Shown piece after piece: positions 1 through 46,200 of a stretch of 64,000 nt of DNA. The notes under the pieces are model-generated. The model worked only from the letters and a program-made list of their open reading frames with translations, made no database searches and was not told the origin of the DNA. Both the position numbers and the translations under genes were made by a program. The DNA is taken from positions 186,001-250,000 of the forward strand of contig LUCM01004935.1 in NCBI GenBank assembly GCA_008360955.1. Direction: 5' to 3'. Each line of letters begins with the position of its first letter. Positions within the stretch are counted from its first letter, which is position 1. Source of the DNA: Fasciolopsis buskii (Eukaryota; Platyhelminthes; Trematoda; Plagiorchiida; Fasciolidae).

Positions 1-592
1 TAGACATCTTGATCTGGCACGATCAAAAAGAACCGTAAATTCTTCCCACCTTAGAACTGCATCCGTATGATCCCCATTCGGAAGAGTTCTTCCTCTGCGC
101 TTGGCTACTACCGCCAAGATAGGGGAAATAGTTCAAAGGTGGCACGTCTCTTCATCTGTTCATAATTGGCTATACTGCCATCCAAGTTCACTTATGTGAA
201 CTATACTGAATTTTAACCCTCAAACTGTTACCTTGAGGCACCTGTCTAACCCGCTCTGTCGTTACGACTTCCCAGTTGATGCGTCTCTTCCGACTGTTTC
301 GGCTAATGTACTTTTTAGCCTAACCTCTGACCGGATTGTGATTAGACAGTAGAATGAGTTGACACGAGATGGTTGACTTCAGTCACTCTAATCCAGAGGT
401 TGTATTTTTACGTCCGGATTTTTACACTTTTTCACCAAATTCTTGGAACTGCTTCTTGTAAAAATCAAACCGATTAATAATCTTCATCAATTGGCATCTC
501 CTCTATTCGTGTGGTCTAGTGTAGGTTTGATCCTTCCCAACTTTAGTGCGTCCAGTAATTTCTAATTACGGAAGTATATCCTGTTCCCCTAG
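1..592. other. Intron sequence upstream of the first visible exon
   Basis: No Gly-X-Y reading or other gene seen. It should be the tail of a collagen intron because the exon at 593 opens with a good acceptor. Confidence 0.7.
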
Positions 593-35235
<34,643 letters not shown>

Positions 35236-35319
35236 ATTTTGATGTGAAACACGAACTGGCCAAATCACTTCCACCCCAACCCCCCCCCCACACACACACA
35301 TCTCCCAAACACACACGAA

Positions 35320-35329
35320 NNNNNNNNNN
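35320..35329. other. Scaffold gap (10 N)
   Basis: Ten Ns. Flanking sequences are the end and start of the 1150-bp duplicate, so the true gap is negative (an overlap). Confidence 0.99.
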
Positions 35330-36104
35330 AATTTCCCTGGCTAATGCTTTCAAGCAGACTTTTGATTGAGCGGCCGACAAGCAATAACCCGGAAAACAAT
35401 AAGCAAGCATTGACCGCATCTCTCTTGTCCCATTGCTAGGGCATATGAACATTGTGATGTCATTGCCGGGTCGCTGGTTAGGCAGTCTGATACATCTGAT
35501 TTGGCCAGTAGACCAGTTCCCTGGATTCGCACACTATTCGTAAATTGAGAACAACTTACCATTCCTTTAGGTCCAGCCACACGAATTTCAACTAAACAGC
35601 TTTATTCACATGTCCAAATATGACGACAAGAATAGTTGAATTTTTCACTAATCGTGACCCAGCACATTTGACTGTGTACTGTTTGTTCGTCGCACGATAA
35701 GCGTAATCACAGTAAGTGAACGAAAACGAGCACAAATATCTCAGTTGGAGCAGTCACCATACCAGAAAAAGTTTAAGCGTGTTGATAACTTGAACCATTT
35801 ACTCTTCAGGTTGAACATGCAAAGGAAAATTTTACTCTAAGTATTTCTGTTTTTCCAGCTTTCGGGATTTGGATCATACCGTCAAATCGTCAGCTAGCGG
35901 AACTGTATGGAGGAGTTAAAACGATAAAAATGGTTTTTTCTATCTTTCTCTTGAAGTGATTTATTGTTTACTGTTTCGTTTACGGCGAATAATCCGTAAT
36001 CATTTGAAAGAAAAAGAAAGTTTTTTGGGTCTTAAAAATAAGCATATAAAACCCAACTTTGTATCCTACGTAATCTCATCAAATTTCATTTTGTTTGAAA
36101 ACAG

Positions 36105-36395
36105 AACACGGGATACGGGGCTCAAGGTGGCGGTCAACAGTTGGCCTCTCCTGGCAGTTGTATTCCACATTTCCGTTCACATATGTTTATCGAATGTACG
36201 GCCAAAGGATTGTGCGGTTTCTTCGAGGAACACAAGAACTTCTGGCTTCGAGTAATGCCCAGCTCGATGGATGAGCACATGTTCTCCATGGTTCCCGGCA
36301 CGGTGATCAAGGTGCGTAGTAGTCCGGATTCTGTGAGCAAATGTGTGGTCTGTATGAGAACGCAACCAATGACCACATTGTTCTATATGATATAG
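36105..36395 (+). CDS. Second copy of terminal NC1 exon (probable assembly duplicate)
   Basis: Matches 34945-35235 at a constant offset of 1160 bases. It belongs to a 1150-base block repeated across the 10-N gap at 35320-35329. It is best read as the same exon assembled twice from two overlapping contigs, not as a tandem exon. Confidence 0.9.
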   Translation, partial: NTGYGAQGGGQQLASPGSCIPHFRSHMFIECTAKGLCGFFEEHKNFWLRVMPSSMDEHMFSMVPGTVIKVRSSPDSVSKCVVCMRTQPMTTLFYMI

Positions 36396-37369
36396 ATTTT
36401 GATGTGAAACACGAACTGGCCAAATCACTTCCACCCCAACCCCCCCCCCACACACACACATCTCCCAAACACACACGAAAACATATGACTGTTGTGCAGC
36501 TCATCGGCTGGCTAGTTCGTTCTCTTCTTCTGTCCATTTGAGTTTTGTTACTGACCCATCACTGTTTGATTAGCGTATGTACATGAGATGCAGGTTTGCC
36601 TCTGTTGTACCGCATGAGACAGACACCATAAATCACGGAATAAGACCGGCACCATGTGTGAGAGAGATTCTGAGAAAGGCAAATCCGATCTATGTACCAC
36701 TTATGGAACACGCGGCTATTATTTTTCCGTTTCCCATCCGACTACACATTCACACTGTTTGTCGGCATTTTGGTCCGTTCGTCTCTTTCCGATGTGGACT
36801 TGATTGTGCCCTCCTCTCCCCGCCCTACCAGGTTTCCACAGAATTTGTGGTTGTCTTATCAAATGAGTTGATTCAATCTTTCCCAACAAGGTAGGATGTT
36901 TTATTTCATATAACAGTTGGCATAGCATTTGTAACACTAACGGTCTATCGTAATTTGTCAATTGTGAACTTCCCACAACAATAAGAAGAATAAAATACCA
37001 TAAGAACTATTATTAAGATTACAGAGTATAATATGAAATTAAAACACGATTACAATGGGTTTCTCCGTTTGTTTGTCTGTTTGTTTTTCTTGTTTTTTCT
37101 TTCTAACAATTATTCTTCTAAACTCGGTTCTATTGAGTTTTCATGATTGGTGGAATTCCAATGGGTCCCGCACGATTTTCTGTTGTCGTGATTAAAACTG
37201 ATATTGATTTTTGTCATTCTTCTGCTAGCGTTTGAAGAGCACGTGCCGATCACGGTTCACAAATGCAGTCTGTTTATCTTACCGAAAATTCATGTCCATT
37301 ATTAGATACTAAAATCAATCTCATCGCGACTCCATGATCGAAAATATCTTGGTCGGTTCACTGTTCTTC
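36396..37369. other. Collagen 3' untranslated and flanking sequence
   Basis: Begins with a C-rich and CA tract; no coding frame stands out. Confidence 0.6.
36989..36994 (+). terminator. Candidate polyadenylation signal of the collagen gene
   Basis: AATAAA 594 bases after the stop in the second exon copy. It is the first canonical hexamer noticed downstream, but no GU-rich element was confirmed. Confidence 0.3.
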
Positions 37370-37550
37370 CTATAAAAGTCGATAGATGCTTGCTATGTAA
37401 CTCCAGTGCGTCGGATGATGGTGTAGGATGACACTTGGGCCATGGAATTTAAAGCGTCTGAACAAGTTATTTCTTAGCCCATAAAGAGGGGCTACGCAAA
37501 CGGATACATGCGACTTCGACTGTATTTTAGATGCCACACTTGATAGTTCT

Positions 37551-38305
37551 TCATTGTCTGATCCTAACTTTGTAGTTGGTGCGGAAAGCACCTGTCACTT
37601 TCACTGAGTGATTTGACTCGACAAGGTGTGAACACACCGAGCTAGTGATTATCTTAATTGTTCCTGTGCTCAACCACGCCGAGTGGGGTTCGAGAACGCG
37701 GTCGAACAAACGCCTGGTCGTGCCGCCAACATATCTAGCCCACAGGAGCGAGTGAATGAAAACACAGATAATGAGGCTGTAGAATATGGCAGTGTGTCCC
37801 TTAGTTCGAAACACGCGATTGGTTTGGATGTGAACACAGTTTTCAGTTGGGAAGCAAATAATGTTCTGTTGATTGAACCTGGAAGTCTCCGTTAGATAAT
37901 TTCCGATTAGGTGTCAGATTTGAAAGGAAAACGAACGTATACGGGCTTCTTTATTGGTCTCATTTCCTTTCGTCTTCATGTTTTTCTGTAGTCTCATTTA
38001 TGAACCTTTTCGGGGAATCGATTCTGTGCGAGCATGCTCCGCAGGAAACGAAGTTTATTTTCAGTTGCGTCGTTCACGTATATTTTTCTTGCTCTGTCAA
38101 CCAAACAGCATATTAGGTTCCTCTTCATTTGTAACGGTGCAAAGCTGTGAAAAAGAATATACTGTCCATTCCACATTGTTTTTCTGTAGACTGATAATTG
38201 TGCAGACCCTTCCCGCCAACCCCTTAGGTAAACATCTAGAAACGTTAAGCTGTGTTTTGTTTCCTTTTCTAGTGTAAAGTGTAAGTTCGGGTGTGGCATA
38301 TGCAA
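37551..38305 (-). pseudogene. Decayed Penelope-like element: RT tail plus GIY-YIG endonuclease
   Basis: Minus strand. The first frame (38305-37994) carries LTFLDVYLRG, VYRKTMWNGQYILFHSFAP and KRNLICCLVDRARKI, the conserved C-terminal thumb/linker region of PLE reverse transcriptases. A second frame (37814-37551) has ARYVGGTTRRLFDRVLEP with SAWL, the GIY-YIG core, then SHLVESNHSVKVTG. A small frameshift removes the usual Cys-X-Cys just before the core, and stops separate the two frames. Catalytic RT motifs are missing, so it is dead. It lies about 1.2 kb downstream of the collagen stop (second copy). Confidence 0.82.
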
Positions 38306-38373
38306 GCTGACAATTCCCTTGATCCATTCCCAACCGTATTTAGGGTTATGTTCACCGCGTTGTCATTTGAAAC

Positions 38374-38418
38374 CGAGTGTATGTGTATGTGTGTGTATGT
38401 GCGTGTGTATGTGTATTT
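38374..38418. repeat. TG-rich microsatellite
   Basis: Imperfect gtatgtgtgtgtatgtgcgtg tract just upstream (in its own orientation) of the decayed minus-strand PLE. Confidence 0.85.
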
Positions 38419-38419
38419 G

Positions 38420-40976
38420 GAAGATCATTGAACGGTGATGAAACTCCAGTATTTCATAGATTGTCGGACGTCATCGGATATTCCATCAGAACTGTGCTAA
38501 GGAGGACCGACAGAATTGTTCATTAAATTCCTTAGAACAAATACACGGGAAGTGCAATGGTTTGTAACATTCTCAATCAAGCGTACCTAAAAACCAAACC
38601 ATTTTCTGCTCAGCCCTGAATGAAGAGAATACAAGTGCTTGGATGAGGACAAAATTACGTTTGATCAATCGTAATCGGTTGCGAACGAAAATGTCGCGTT
38701 ATGCATACTGGTAAGAAATTTTAAACGAACTTGGCCCATACTCTCGATCGTCCAGGTGAACTGTGCGAAGCCATTTATGGAACGTCATCTTCAATGACAA
38801 GGCCTGGACGATTCAGACCGTCGCGTTACATTTAATGACGAAACTAAAAATCAACTGCATGGAATGAAACTTGTGTGAGTTCACATTAGAACCACGGACG
38901 TGAAGACACCAGTCGATGTCAGTCCAAAATTGGAAAGGCACTTTATTCGTCTCAGCTTTTTTTCGGTGACGATGTAACTGATGTTGGCTCCCTTGTTTCT
39001 ATTAAAATGCACAAAATGTAAAGCAATCTATTTATTTAGTGCCGACATAGAACAATAGACTAGAACAATTTCGGAACGTGCAACAGAATGGTAGTACAAC
39101 TTCGACACACTTGAAATACATGTTATCCCATAGCACGTTACGGAACAATTCGCCCATACCCAGAGAAGGTGTGCATGGGAAGATCGAACTTTGGAGAACT
39201 CGTTATGTGTTCATGTGTCCACCGATGGTTTTATGACAAGCAATTCTTATCTGGACATATGACTAAAATACAACACAAGGAGCCTACAACATATTCTTTG
39301 TGTCTGTTGCCTTAAGTGTACCTGTGAACGGGTGGATTCATTTTCTAATTAAAAGTGGATTATCACACTGCAGTTCAAATCAGAGAAAATGTTTCATCCT
39401 TCTGATTTTCCTTGAGAATTAATACAAAGCAGCTGTGCTACCAGTAACCAAATTTATGCAGAATGTGGTAAAATGTAGCACTAAATCACAAGATCCCGGT
39501 GGCCGCACCTGATTACTTCAGTTGGTGTTTCTACATCTTCAGTCTTGTTCCGCTTATTCAAGAAGGGCCAACCAAAATAAACGACAGCCACCCAATGCAA
39601 CTCTAGGTTCATCAGCTACAAGCAATATATATATATATATATATATATGAGCTGATTCAAACGGAAAGTCTCTGGCTGATAGCTTCCAGTTTCTTGACCT
39701 TGTTACTTCCCCTTTGGTCATCGTTTTTGTTAACCCCACCTCTCGCCTCCAAGTCCGTAGCAAATATCTGACCCTTTTCCACCTTGTCTTTGAACTGGGG
39801 CGAAGGACTGATTTTAAGGCTGTTCCTAGGCTTAAGGTCGACCAAAGTCCTGGTCCGCGTATCTCCCGCCTGGATCTTTGAGATTTGCCAAGTTGACTCG
39901 ACGTCTGGGCATCCGTTCGTCATGGAGTGCCCCGGCGAATGTAGAAATAGGGGAAAGTACTCGTAAAACCAAAGAAGCTTGTTCGAGCATCCGGAAAATG
40001 GTCAGTGGCTTTCATTGTCTGAGCACTGGTTTTACACGATGATATTTATTGATACATAATCTAGCGAAATCTGTTCCTACGGGTAAATCATTAGATTTGT
40101 GAAGGGTGCCCCTCACCAACTAAAGAGTAACGAGCAATCATGTGGCTGACTGGACCGAATATCACTTTGTGATGAAGGATGGGACATAATGATTAGTCTA
40201 CTTTGGATGTGTTCGTGTTCGGAGACCGATGAAAAACTGACTTTACTGCCAACCCCTCAAATTAGGCGAGACGGAAAACTGCTCCGTGGCAATTTTCTCT
40301 CCTATAACTTTCGGCTGATATGTTATAACTTCAAGTAGTCAACAAAGTACCAACCAAATTAGATCTCGGCGACAATAGGCTTGTACCGGCTTGCCGCTGA
40401 AAGAGACAAAAAAATCTAAAGAATGAAATAGTTCTCCCAAAAAACTATATTTTTTCGTTCTTAGTTGGATCTTCTATTGACAAATTATGGGGCCAGTCCC
40501 GTACACATATCGATCCCGAGAGATTAACCTACTTCAGTACCCCAAATTGATTGTGTTCCCAGTCTGGTCTACTGACCCAGTAGTGCACACGAAACCCCGT
40601 AAGGTCATTTTGAATAAGACAATTGTGAAAAACGAAGCAGTTGACAACAGTAATGATTCCCAAACCTGAACACATCAGTGTCCTGGCAGGTTCCCTCCGT
40701 CACCTGATAGAGGTTGTTTCGTTCTGTCCAGAATATGATTTGGGGTTGCATTCCTTTGTCATTAAACTTTCACAAGCTAACACAGCATCAGACAATATTC
40801 CCATTTCCTATGATACAGCAATATAAACAGTAAATATACCGAGTTGCTACACTGTAAGCCACCAGAGTTTGGTTCATTTCGACAGTATTCTGATTTTTGC
40901 GTAGCAGTTAGGCAAAATCGTGATACGAGGCTAGCGGCGGAACGAGAACCGGTCCACCCAGGCTTCATCGGTTATT
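38420..40976. other. Intergenic, unassigned
   Basis: No confirmed gene. A possible exon-like stretch at 38615-38711 (NEENTSAWMRTKLR, KMSRYAYW) follows the acceptor-like ttctgctcag but ends in an in-frame TAA. A minus-strand 88-codon frame at 39657-39923 is polar and unassigned. Confidence 0.5.
39624..39648. repeat. AT dinucleotide microsatellite
   Basis: About twelve AT units in intergenic sequence. Confidence 0.95.
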
Positions 40977-42163
40977 TCAATGACTACGCAAGGTCGCGGT
41001 GGCTCCTAAATATCGAACATTTTGCCGGTATATTTCACTATTGAATTGAAATTGAACATTTTTGGTGCACACAAAGAGTAGCTGTTTCAGTTCATCCAAT
41101 GGGATCCCTATGGAGATGTTGTTATCCTGAATGTACTCGCAAATGTAACTAATAGTTTCGCTAATCGGAACATTCGTAAACAGAGAAACTACATCCAGTG
41201 ATAACATCTGCTTCCATTCAAGACGTAGGCTCTTAATAGTTTCTGTGAGATGAAATGTATCGCGCACACTATGTCTAGAAATGACTGCCCTGACTGGTTC
41301 CAGTAGGCTGGCTAACCACTTAGATAAAGCGTGATACGGAGAATTACACATGTCCAAAATAGGCCTCATCGGAGCTCCGTCTTTGTGCACCTTCGGTAGG
41401 CCGTACAATCTGGGAATTGCTGTACCTGTGGGTCGTATCCGCTCAAAAGTTAAGGCGTCAATCATTCCATTCTGTTTTAAGGCTCGTAATTTCATAGAAA
41501 TTGATTTTTCTATTTGAGTTGTCCTATCCTTTTCGGTTGGAGTCTTTGTGAATTTTGACTCGTCGCCCAGTATTCTATTCATTTTTTCAATGTAATCCAA
41601 CTTATTGATGATAACAATGCCAGCTCCTTTATCTGGTTTGGTCAACATTATTTCGTCGTTTGTTTGTAGTTCTTTTAGACGTTTCAAGTGCTCAGGCGTT
41701 ACCAATCCTCGCTTTACTCGTCTGTCGTCACGATATTGGTAACATGAGTTGACGAGATCGGATTTAAGTTTCTCTAAACTCTCCGGAGAGGACGGCATCA
41801 GATCCGACAGCTGACTAAACAGATTTTCAAATTCAACTTCCATATCTAGTTGCTTGGTTTTGTTGGATGGGCAACAGAATTTTGGTCCTAATGATAGAAC
41901 TTCAAGCAATTTCTTATCCAGGCTTACAGAAGACAGGTTGTGGACGAATCTTTTCGGATCCGACGGGAACTCACCATTAGGTTTTTCTGGATTGACGGTT
42001 TTCCTCAGCGCTGACCGTAATCGCTCCAATTGCTTTTCCCTTATTGAATGAGCGTAGGCGATGAACCTTTCCTTTTCTTCTTCAGCCAACTTATCGAGGA
42101 CTCGTGTCGAGTTCACAAAGTTTCGTTCCAATTCTGACGCCCGACTGATTACCGTGTCTCGTT
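40977..42163 (-). pseudogene. Penelope-like element reverse transcriptase, truncated (minus arm of foldback)
   Basis: An open minus-strand frame of about 395 PLE codons. The N-terminal portion has a basic/acidic coiled-coil-like stretch (KLAEEEKERFIAYAHS). RT motifs follow: LTKPDKGAGIVIINK, IPRLYGLPKVHKDG, MRPILDMCNSPYHALSKWL and LSLDVVSLFTNVPIS (motif A aspartate). It stops being PLE-like after FNSEIYRQ at about 41026, before the QDGVAMGSPL motif and the catalytic YxDD, so it cannot be active. The frame formally opens at 42233, but 42164-42233 is the antisense of the plus-strand copy and is not its N-terminus. Confidence 0.88.
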
Positions 42164-42624
42164 CGAGCCTTAAAACAGAATGGAATGATTGACGCCTTAA
42201 CTTTTGAGCGGATACGACCCACAGGTACAGCAATTCCCAGATTGTACGGCCTACCGAAGGTGCACAAAGACGGAGCTCCGATGAGGCCTATTTTGGACAT
42301 GTGTAATTCTCCGTATCACGCTTTATCTAAGTGGTTAGCCAGCCTACTGGAACCAGTCAGGGCAGTCATTTCTAGACATAGTGTGCGCGATACATTTCAT
42401 CTCACAGAAACTATTAAGAGCCTACGTCTTGAATGGAAGCAGATGTTATCACTGGATGTAGTTTCTCTGTTTACGAATGTTCCGATTAGCGAAACTATTA
42501 GTTACATTTGCGAGTACATTCAGGATAACAACATCTCCATAGGGATCCCATTGGATGAACTGAAACAGCTACTCTTTGTGTGCACCAAAAATGTTCAATT
42601 TCAATTCAATGGTGAAATATACCG
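41026..42624. repeat. 461-bp inverted repeat within a Penelope-like element
   Basis: Arms 41026-41486 and 42164-42624 with a 677-base spacer of PLE N-terminal sequence in minus orientation. Positions pair as p and 83650-p. Head-to-head partial copies of this sort are a known habit of PLE insertion. No N gap lies inside, so this is less likely than the other palindrome to be an assembly fault. Confidence 0.85.
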
Positions 42625-42850
42625 GCAAAAAGACGGAGTGGCAATGGGGTCTCCTCTGGGACCATTGTTTGCTGATATCTTTATGTCCAAAAAATATCGA
42701 ACAATTGAACATTACACATTTCTTCAGGTGAGTCACCCAGATCTGGAAGCATGCAAACAAAGCAATACCCTTTTCCGAACAGGGTCTTTTGTACCATACC
42801 AAGATGAGGATCGGAAAAATTCATTTCATGCTGAGAGACATTGAAGTTAA
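42164..42850 (+). pseudogene. Penelope-like element reverse transcriptase, plus arm of foldback
   Basis: Bases 42164-42624 repeat, inverted and nearly identical, the minus copy at 41026-41486, with LPKVHKDGAPMRPILDM and LSLDVVSLFTNVP. Unlike that copy it continues into KDGVAMGSPLGPLFADIFM, the next conserved RT motif. It then loses similarity, and no YxDD or GIY-YIG domain was found. Only one amino-acid difference was noticed between arms (FNSE versus FNGE), so the inversion is recent. Confidence 0.85.
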
Positions 42851-44139
42851 ACTAGGAAATATAAGTTTAAGTTGGGGACGGGTAACCTTGTGGAATGCCA
42901 CTAGCTCGTGGTGCTCACCATTAACAGCTGATACCAACAGCCGCTGCCCAGAGGTTAACAACCGGTCAGTTCGCGCATGCTTAGTAAAAGATCTGCTCAG
43001 ACCTCAGTCAGGTATTACAGGCGGTGGAGGATACAAGTTGATGCATTGCCCCTCTCTGGAGCCTGCTAATTTGACCCAGGTGACTGATCTGGCAAATAGC
43101 ACCTAAGCGTAAATAACGGTCATGTTATTGTCAATCCATTGGGGCCAACGAGCACATTTCGATCATTTGGGGCTTGACATTTGCAGACCGATTGTTTAGT
43201 AATATTGACATTCAGAAAGTAAACGTATTACTGAAATGACCGTAACCAAATTGATTGAACATGCGGAATAGCCTGGTGTGCTTCTATTTATAACGTCTGA
43301 ATACTTGCTTGGCCGAAACAGATGGTTCATAGAAGCTTTTATTGCATCGGAACCGAGTTTGGTTTTCAGTGAATCAGGAAATTGATTGACCTTGCAAAAG
43401 GTAATATGTAAAGTCTAGTTTTTTTTTCAACAGGACAGCGAATTCGAATTTATTGTCAATTTGACGACGTCTCGACCGCCAAGAGTAAGCTTACTGAGGA
43501 CTGGTTTTACAGGCGAGTGTGGTAACGCGTGAAAAATTGTTACAGAAACAGATTACCAACTATTTCAGCTACGATCCATTATTAAGCAACACACTTTTAC
43601 TTAGCAGTTGTTGTTTTTAGATTCACAAATGCCTAACCAGTATACGGCATGACTATTTGGTTGGAAAACTCACTGTTTTCGGAGAAGTAGAAATAATGAA
43701 CATACTTGGAGTCGTCGATATCATTATCGTGAAACTGGATATTGTTTTTTGCACTTAGGAGACGAGTGGCCAGTAAGTGTTCTTGGTTTGTGATTGGGAG
43801 AAAATCGACAACCAACAATTTCGTCCGTCGGGATGTTCACTTTGATTTTGACTAATCGGCGAACGTCTGAGTCAGATTGTGTTCATGCATGTGTCGTGAG
43901 TGATCATGTGCAAGTGTGTTTTGAACCAACAAAGCACCTGTCCATAGTGGTTATTTTGTATTCTACGGAGGAACGGAAAGAAGTATCAAAATAATTGCAA
44001 TTTATGCAGTTTCGTGCTGCATTTCTGTCTCACATGCGACGACAATCGTTTTCATTTCCAGTCGAGCCAGCTCAATTCGTAATTCCCCAATTAGTTGTCA
44101 GACACCGACATTCACGGTACATATGTCCAATAAAAATGA
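42851..44139. other. Intergenic, unassigned
   Basis: The only exon-like item is 43434-43484: strong acceptor ttttttcaacag, DSEFEFIVNLTTSRPPR in phase 0/0, donor gtaagc. A 51-base match of this type can arise by chance. Confidence 0.4.
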
Positions 44140-44460
44140 ATTTCCATGAAATAATTCACCATGTGATATCAGCACTCAACTCACCATTAAGAAACCATGG
44201 AAGCACTGTATAGCTGTTTCATCCTTGTTAGAAATCATCAGCAGTGCATATCCACCGCGCCCGAACTGGGACGCACACCCGGGACGAGCGATTTTGAGTC
44301 GAACGCCTTAGATATTACCCTACCGGGCAGCCTCTGAACAGTTTGTTGAACTTCGCCGCATAATGTTGCACCTAGTAATCATTGATTAGTATGCCCACGC
44401 GCCGCTGGCGCACAGCACTGAGCCCCTACTGACCAGTGGAAAACTGTGAAGTACTCAAAG
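44140..44460 (-). repeat. tRNA-derived SINE copy, longest in window
   Basis: On the minus strand: a 5' part with gtgctgtgcgccagcggcg, a tRNA-like head with gcccggtagggtaatatct, ggcgttcgactcaaaatcg and gtcccgggtgtgcgtccca, then the shared tail with aacaaggatgaaacagc. At about 320 bases it best shows the full unit. The other copies are partial. Confidence 0.75.
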
Positions 44461-44944
44461 AAAGTGGCCTGATACAATCTACTGAAATGAGGAACTGTCT
44501 AGAATGATGGCCGTAACTTCCGTCAGTTAAAGCGAACTAGTACTGAAGTGTAGAAGTGAGTTGTAACAACCAATCAGTGCGAGCGTTTCGGATTCGACAA
44601 GACGACATGAGCTAAGCCAGGTGCATCAAACGCGGTGGGCCAATCAGAGAGTGACCCAGATGATCGATGAAGTAATGCCGGTCACAGACGCAAATGAGCA
44701 AACGGAATAGTTTATATAGTTCACGTTTTTTGGTAAAACGAGATTTTGTGTTGGTTCAGCTTGCTTGTTCTCGCTTGAGCTGGTGATTTCGGACGGGAGC
44801 CACCTAGAGCCAGGATTGGCTGATTGGAGGGCAGAATTCGGAACAGTGATTAGACGTTGGCAAATAATGCACGTGGAGAGCAGTGATATTCCTGACGTTT
44901 AAAACCCTGCTGGCTATCCTTTCTGTCGAAAATTCAATCGCTTG

Positions 44945-44975
<31 letters not shown>

Positions 44976-44985
44976 TAATAATAGC
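44945..44985. repeat. AAT trinucleotide microsatellite
   Basis: Run of ataataataataataataat with one interruption (aacaat). Confidence 0.95.
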
Positions 44986-45193
44986 GGATGCAATTGCTCT
45001 TTCCCATAAAATACAATGAAATATTTGTGAATCAGCATGTTCTGCACATGTTTATCGGACCAAAGCCTGTTCTCTCGTTGTTCGCAAAACCAGCTTTTGT
45101 TGCTCTGTTGCTCATGTTTTGGTGGTGGAGGGATTTGGCTATTCTTCTCCACTCTTATCATGGAAATCGAAGTGTTTTTCCGTAAAACACTAG

Positions 45194-45449
45194 TCTGGGA
45201 AAAGCGATACTCGAGTTCTACAGGTCCGCATTCTTCGCCCTTGCCGATTTCGTCTATATGTTGGCAATGTATCTGTCTTATTCACTGGCCACCTCAAATC
45301 ATTTAACAATGCTATTCATTGATTCGATTTATCTTAATAACACCACTGCAAGAGCTAATTCTAGGAGCTTTGAACGATTTTTTGTTGTGTGCAACCAGGT
45401 TTCTAACCCAATAGCGCAATCACTCCTACCAGTGTATGTAACGATTTAA
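45194..45449 (+). CDS. Unassigned membrane-segment reading frame, possible exon
   Basis: After an acceptor-like cgtaaaacactag, 84 codons are open to TAA at 45447. They include ILEFYRSAFFALADFVYM and then MLAMYLSYSLA, a hydrophobic segment whose LADFVYML recalls transmembrane helix 2 of rhodopsin-family receptors, then a sequon NNT and RFFVVCNQ at a possible donor gtttct (45399). No family could be confirmed. A chance open frame is possible, and no other receptor helices were found nearby. Confidence 0.2.
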
Positions 45450-45521
45450 GCTGCTCCGTTCATACGTGCACAAGATTGCAGATTCACCGCAACAGCAAGT
45501 CAACTAGACTGGAGCGGGCTA

Positions 45522-45989
45522 TCAAGTCGTGTCTTGGTTGAGTTGGGTGTCTGATAAGTAGCAAGAGTCCATGGAGTTGAAATCACGAAGGGTAATTGTG
45601 CTCTGAAAATGTCTCTCAAGTTCACTGAGATTATCACATACTAGAAGCTGTACGCGAATTGCCGTCAGGTGTCTGAGAGCCAATAGACTACCGCAATAAA
45701 TAAGAGAAATCAAGATGTAGTTGAATAATATATCAGTTGGCATTGCCCTTTGATGATGTACCCAATGAGCTCCGCCATCTTTGCAAAAACGTGAGTGACA
45801 ATAGCCTGCCAGTTCGGTTGCCGTGTTTTCTGAATTGGCGATTTGCATGGCATGATGCAACATTTCTTCCTCAGGAGTGATTGCTTGGGTTGCTGAAATT
45901 AGTACGATGTTCAGGACGAGTGAGGGCGAGGAAAACAGAATAAGCGAAAATGTCAACACCCGTGGTAACTGCTTAATGAATTCTAACAT
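45522..45989 (-). CDS. Unassigned 155-codon frame with two hydrophobic segments
   Basis: ATG at 45989 follows an in-frame TGA by two codons, so this start is the only one. Residues about 10-35 (VLTFSLILFSSPSLVLNIVL) resemble a signal peptide or membrane helix, and residues about 88-105 (ILFNYILISLIYCGSLLAL) a second helix. Between them is a polar stretch with HSRFCKDGGAHW. No known domain was recognised. It is the longest non-repeat ATG frame outside the collagen, but a frame of this length can arise by chance in 64 kb. Confidence 0.3.
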   Translation of the reverse strand: MLEFIKQLPRVLTFSLILFSSPSLVLNIVLISATQAITPEEEMLHHAMQIANSENTATELAGYCHSRFCKDGGAHWVHHQRAMPTDILFNYILISLIYCGSLLALRHLTAIRVQLLVCDNLSELERHFQSTITLRDFNSMDSCYLSDTQLNQDTT

Positions 45990-46121
45990 CAGTCATTCTG
46001 TGGGGTGAGAGTTCATCAGATGGATGCTGGTGTTTTGAGATAAGTTGCTTGTCAAACAGGTTCCCGACTGTTTGGTTTCTGAATCACGACTGGGTCACGT
46101 TTGAGATTAGCAGTCCATCCA

Positions 46122-46200
46122 CGCTCATTAATCAGCTCAGAGTTACAGAATCTGCTTGACAAGCAGAAGGTCGCCGGTTCGATTCCGATTCGATGTACTG
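46122..46200 (+). repeat. tRNA-like sequence (tRNA pseudogene or SINE head)
   Basis: It has cagctcag (D-arm-like), a 17-base anticodon-arm-like hairpin tctgcttgacaagcaga whose loop would give anticodon GAC, and a perfect B box ggttcgattcc at 46176-46186. The T-stem and acceptor stem pair poorly, so a working tRNA is unlikely. Confidence 0.55.

Noticed and set aside
36577..36894. Plus-strand 105-codon frame after the collagen stop
   Set aside because: Lies in the 3' flank, has no recognisable domain and has no clear splice or start context.
42164..42233. N-terminal 23 residues of the minus-strand 418-codon PLE frame
   Set aside because: Antisense of the inverted copy, not element protein.
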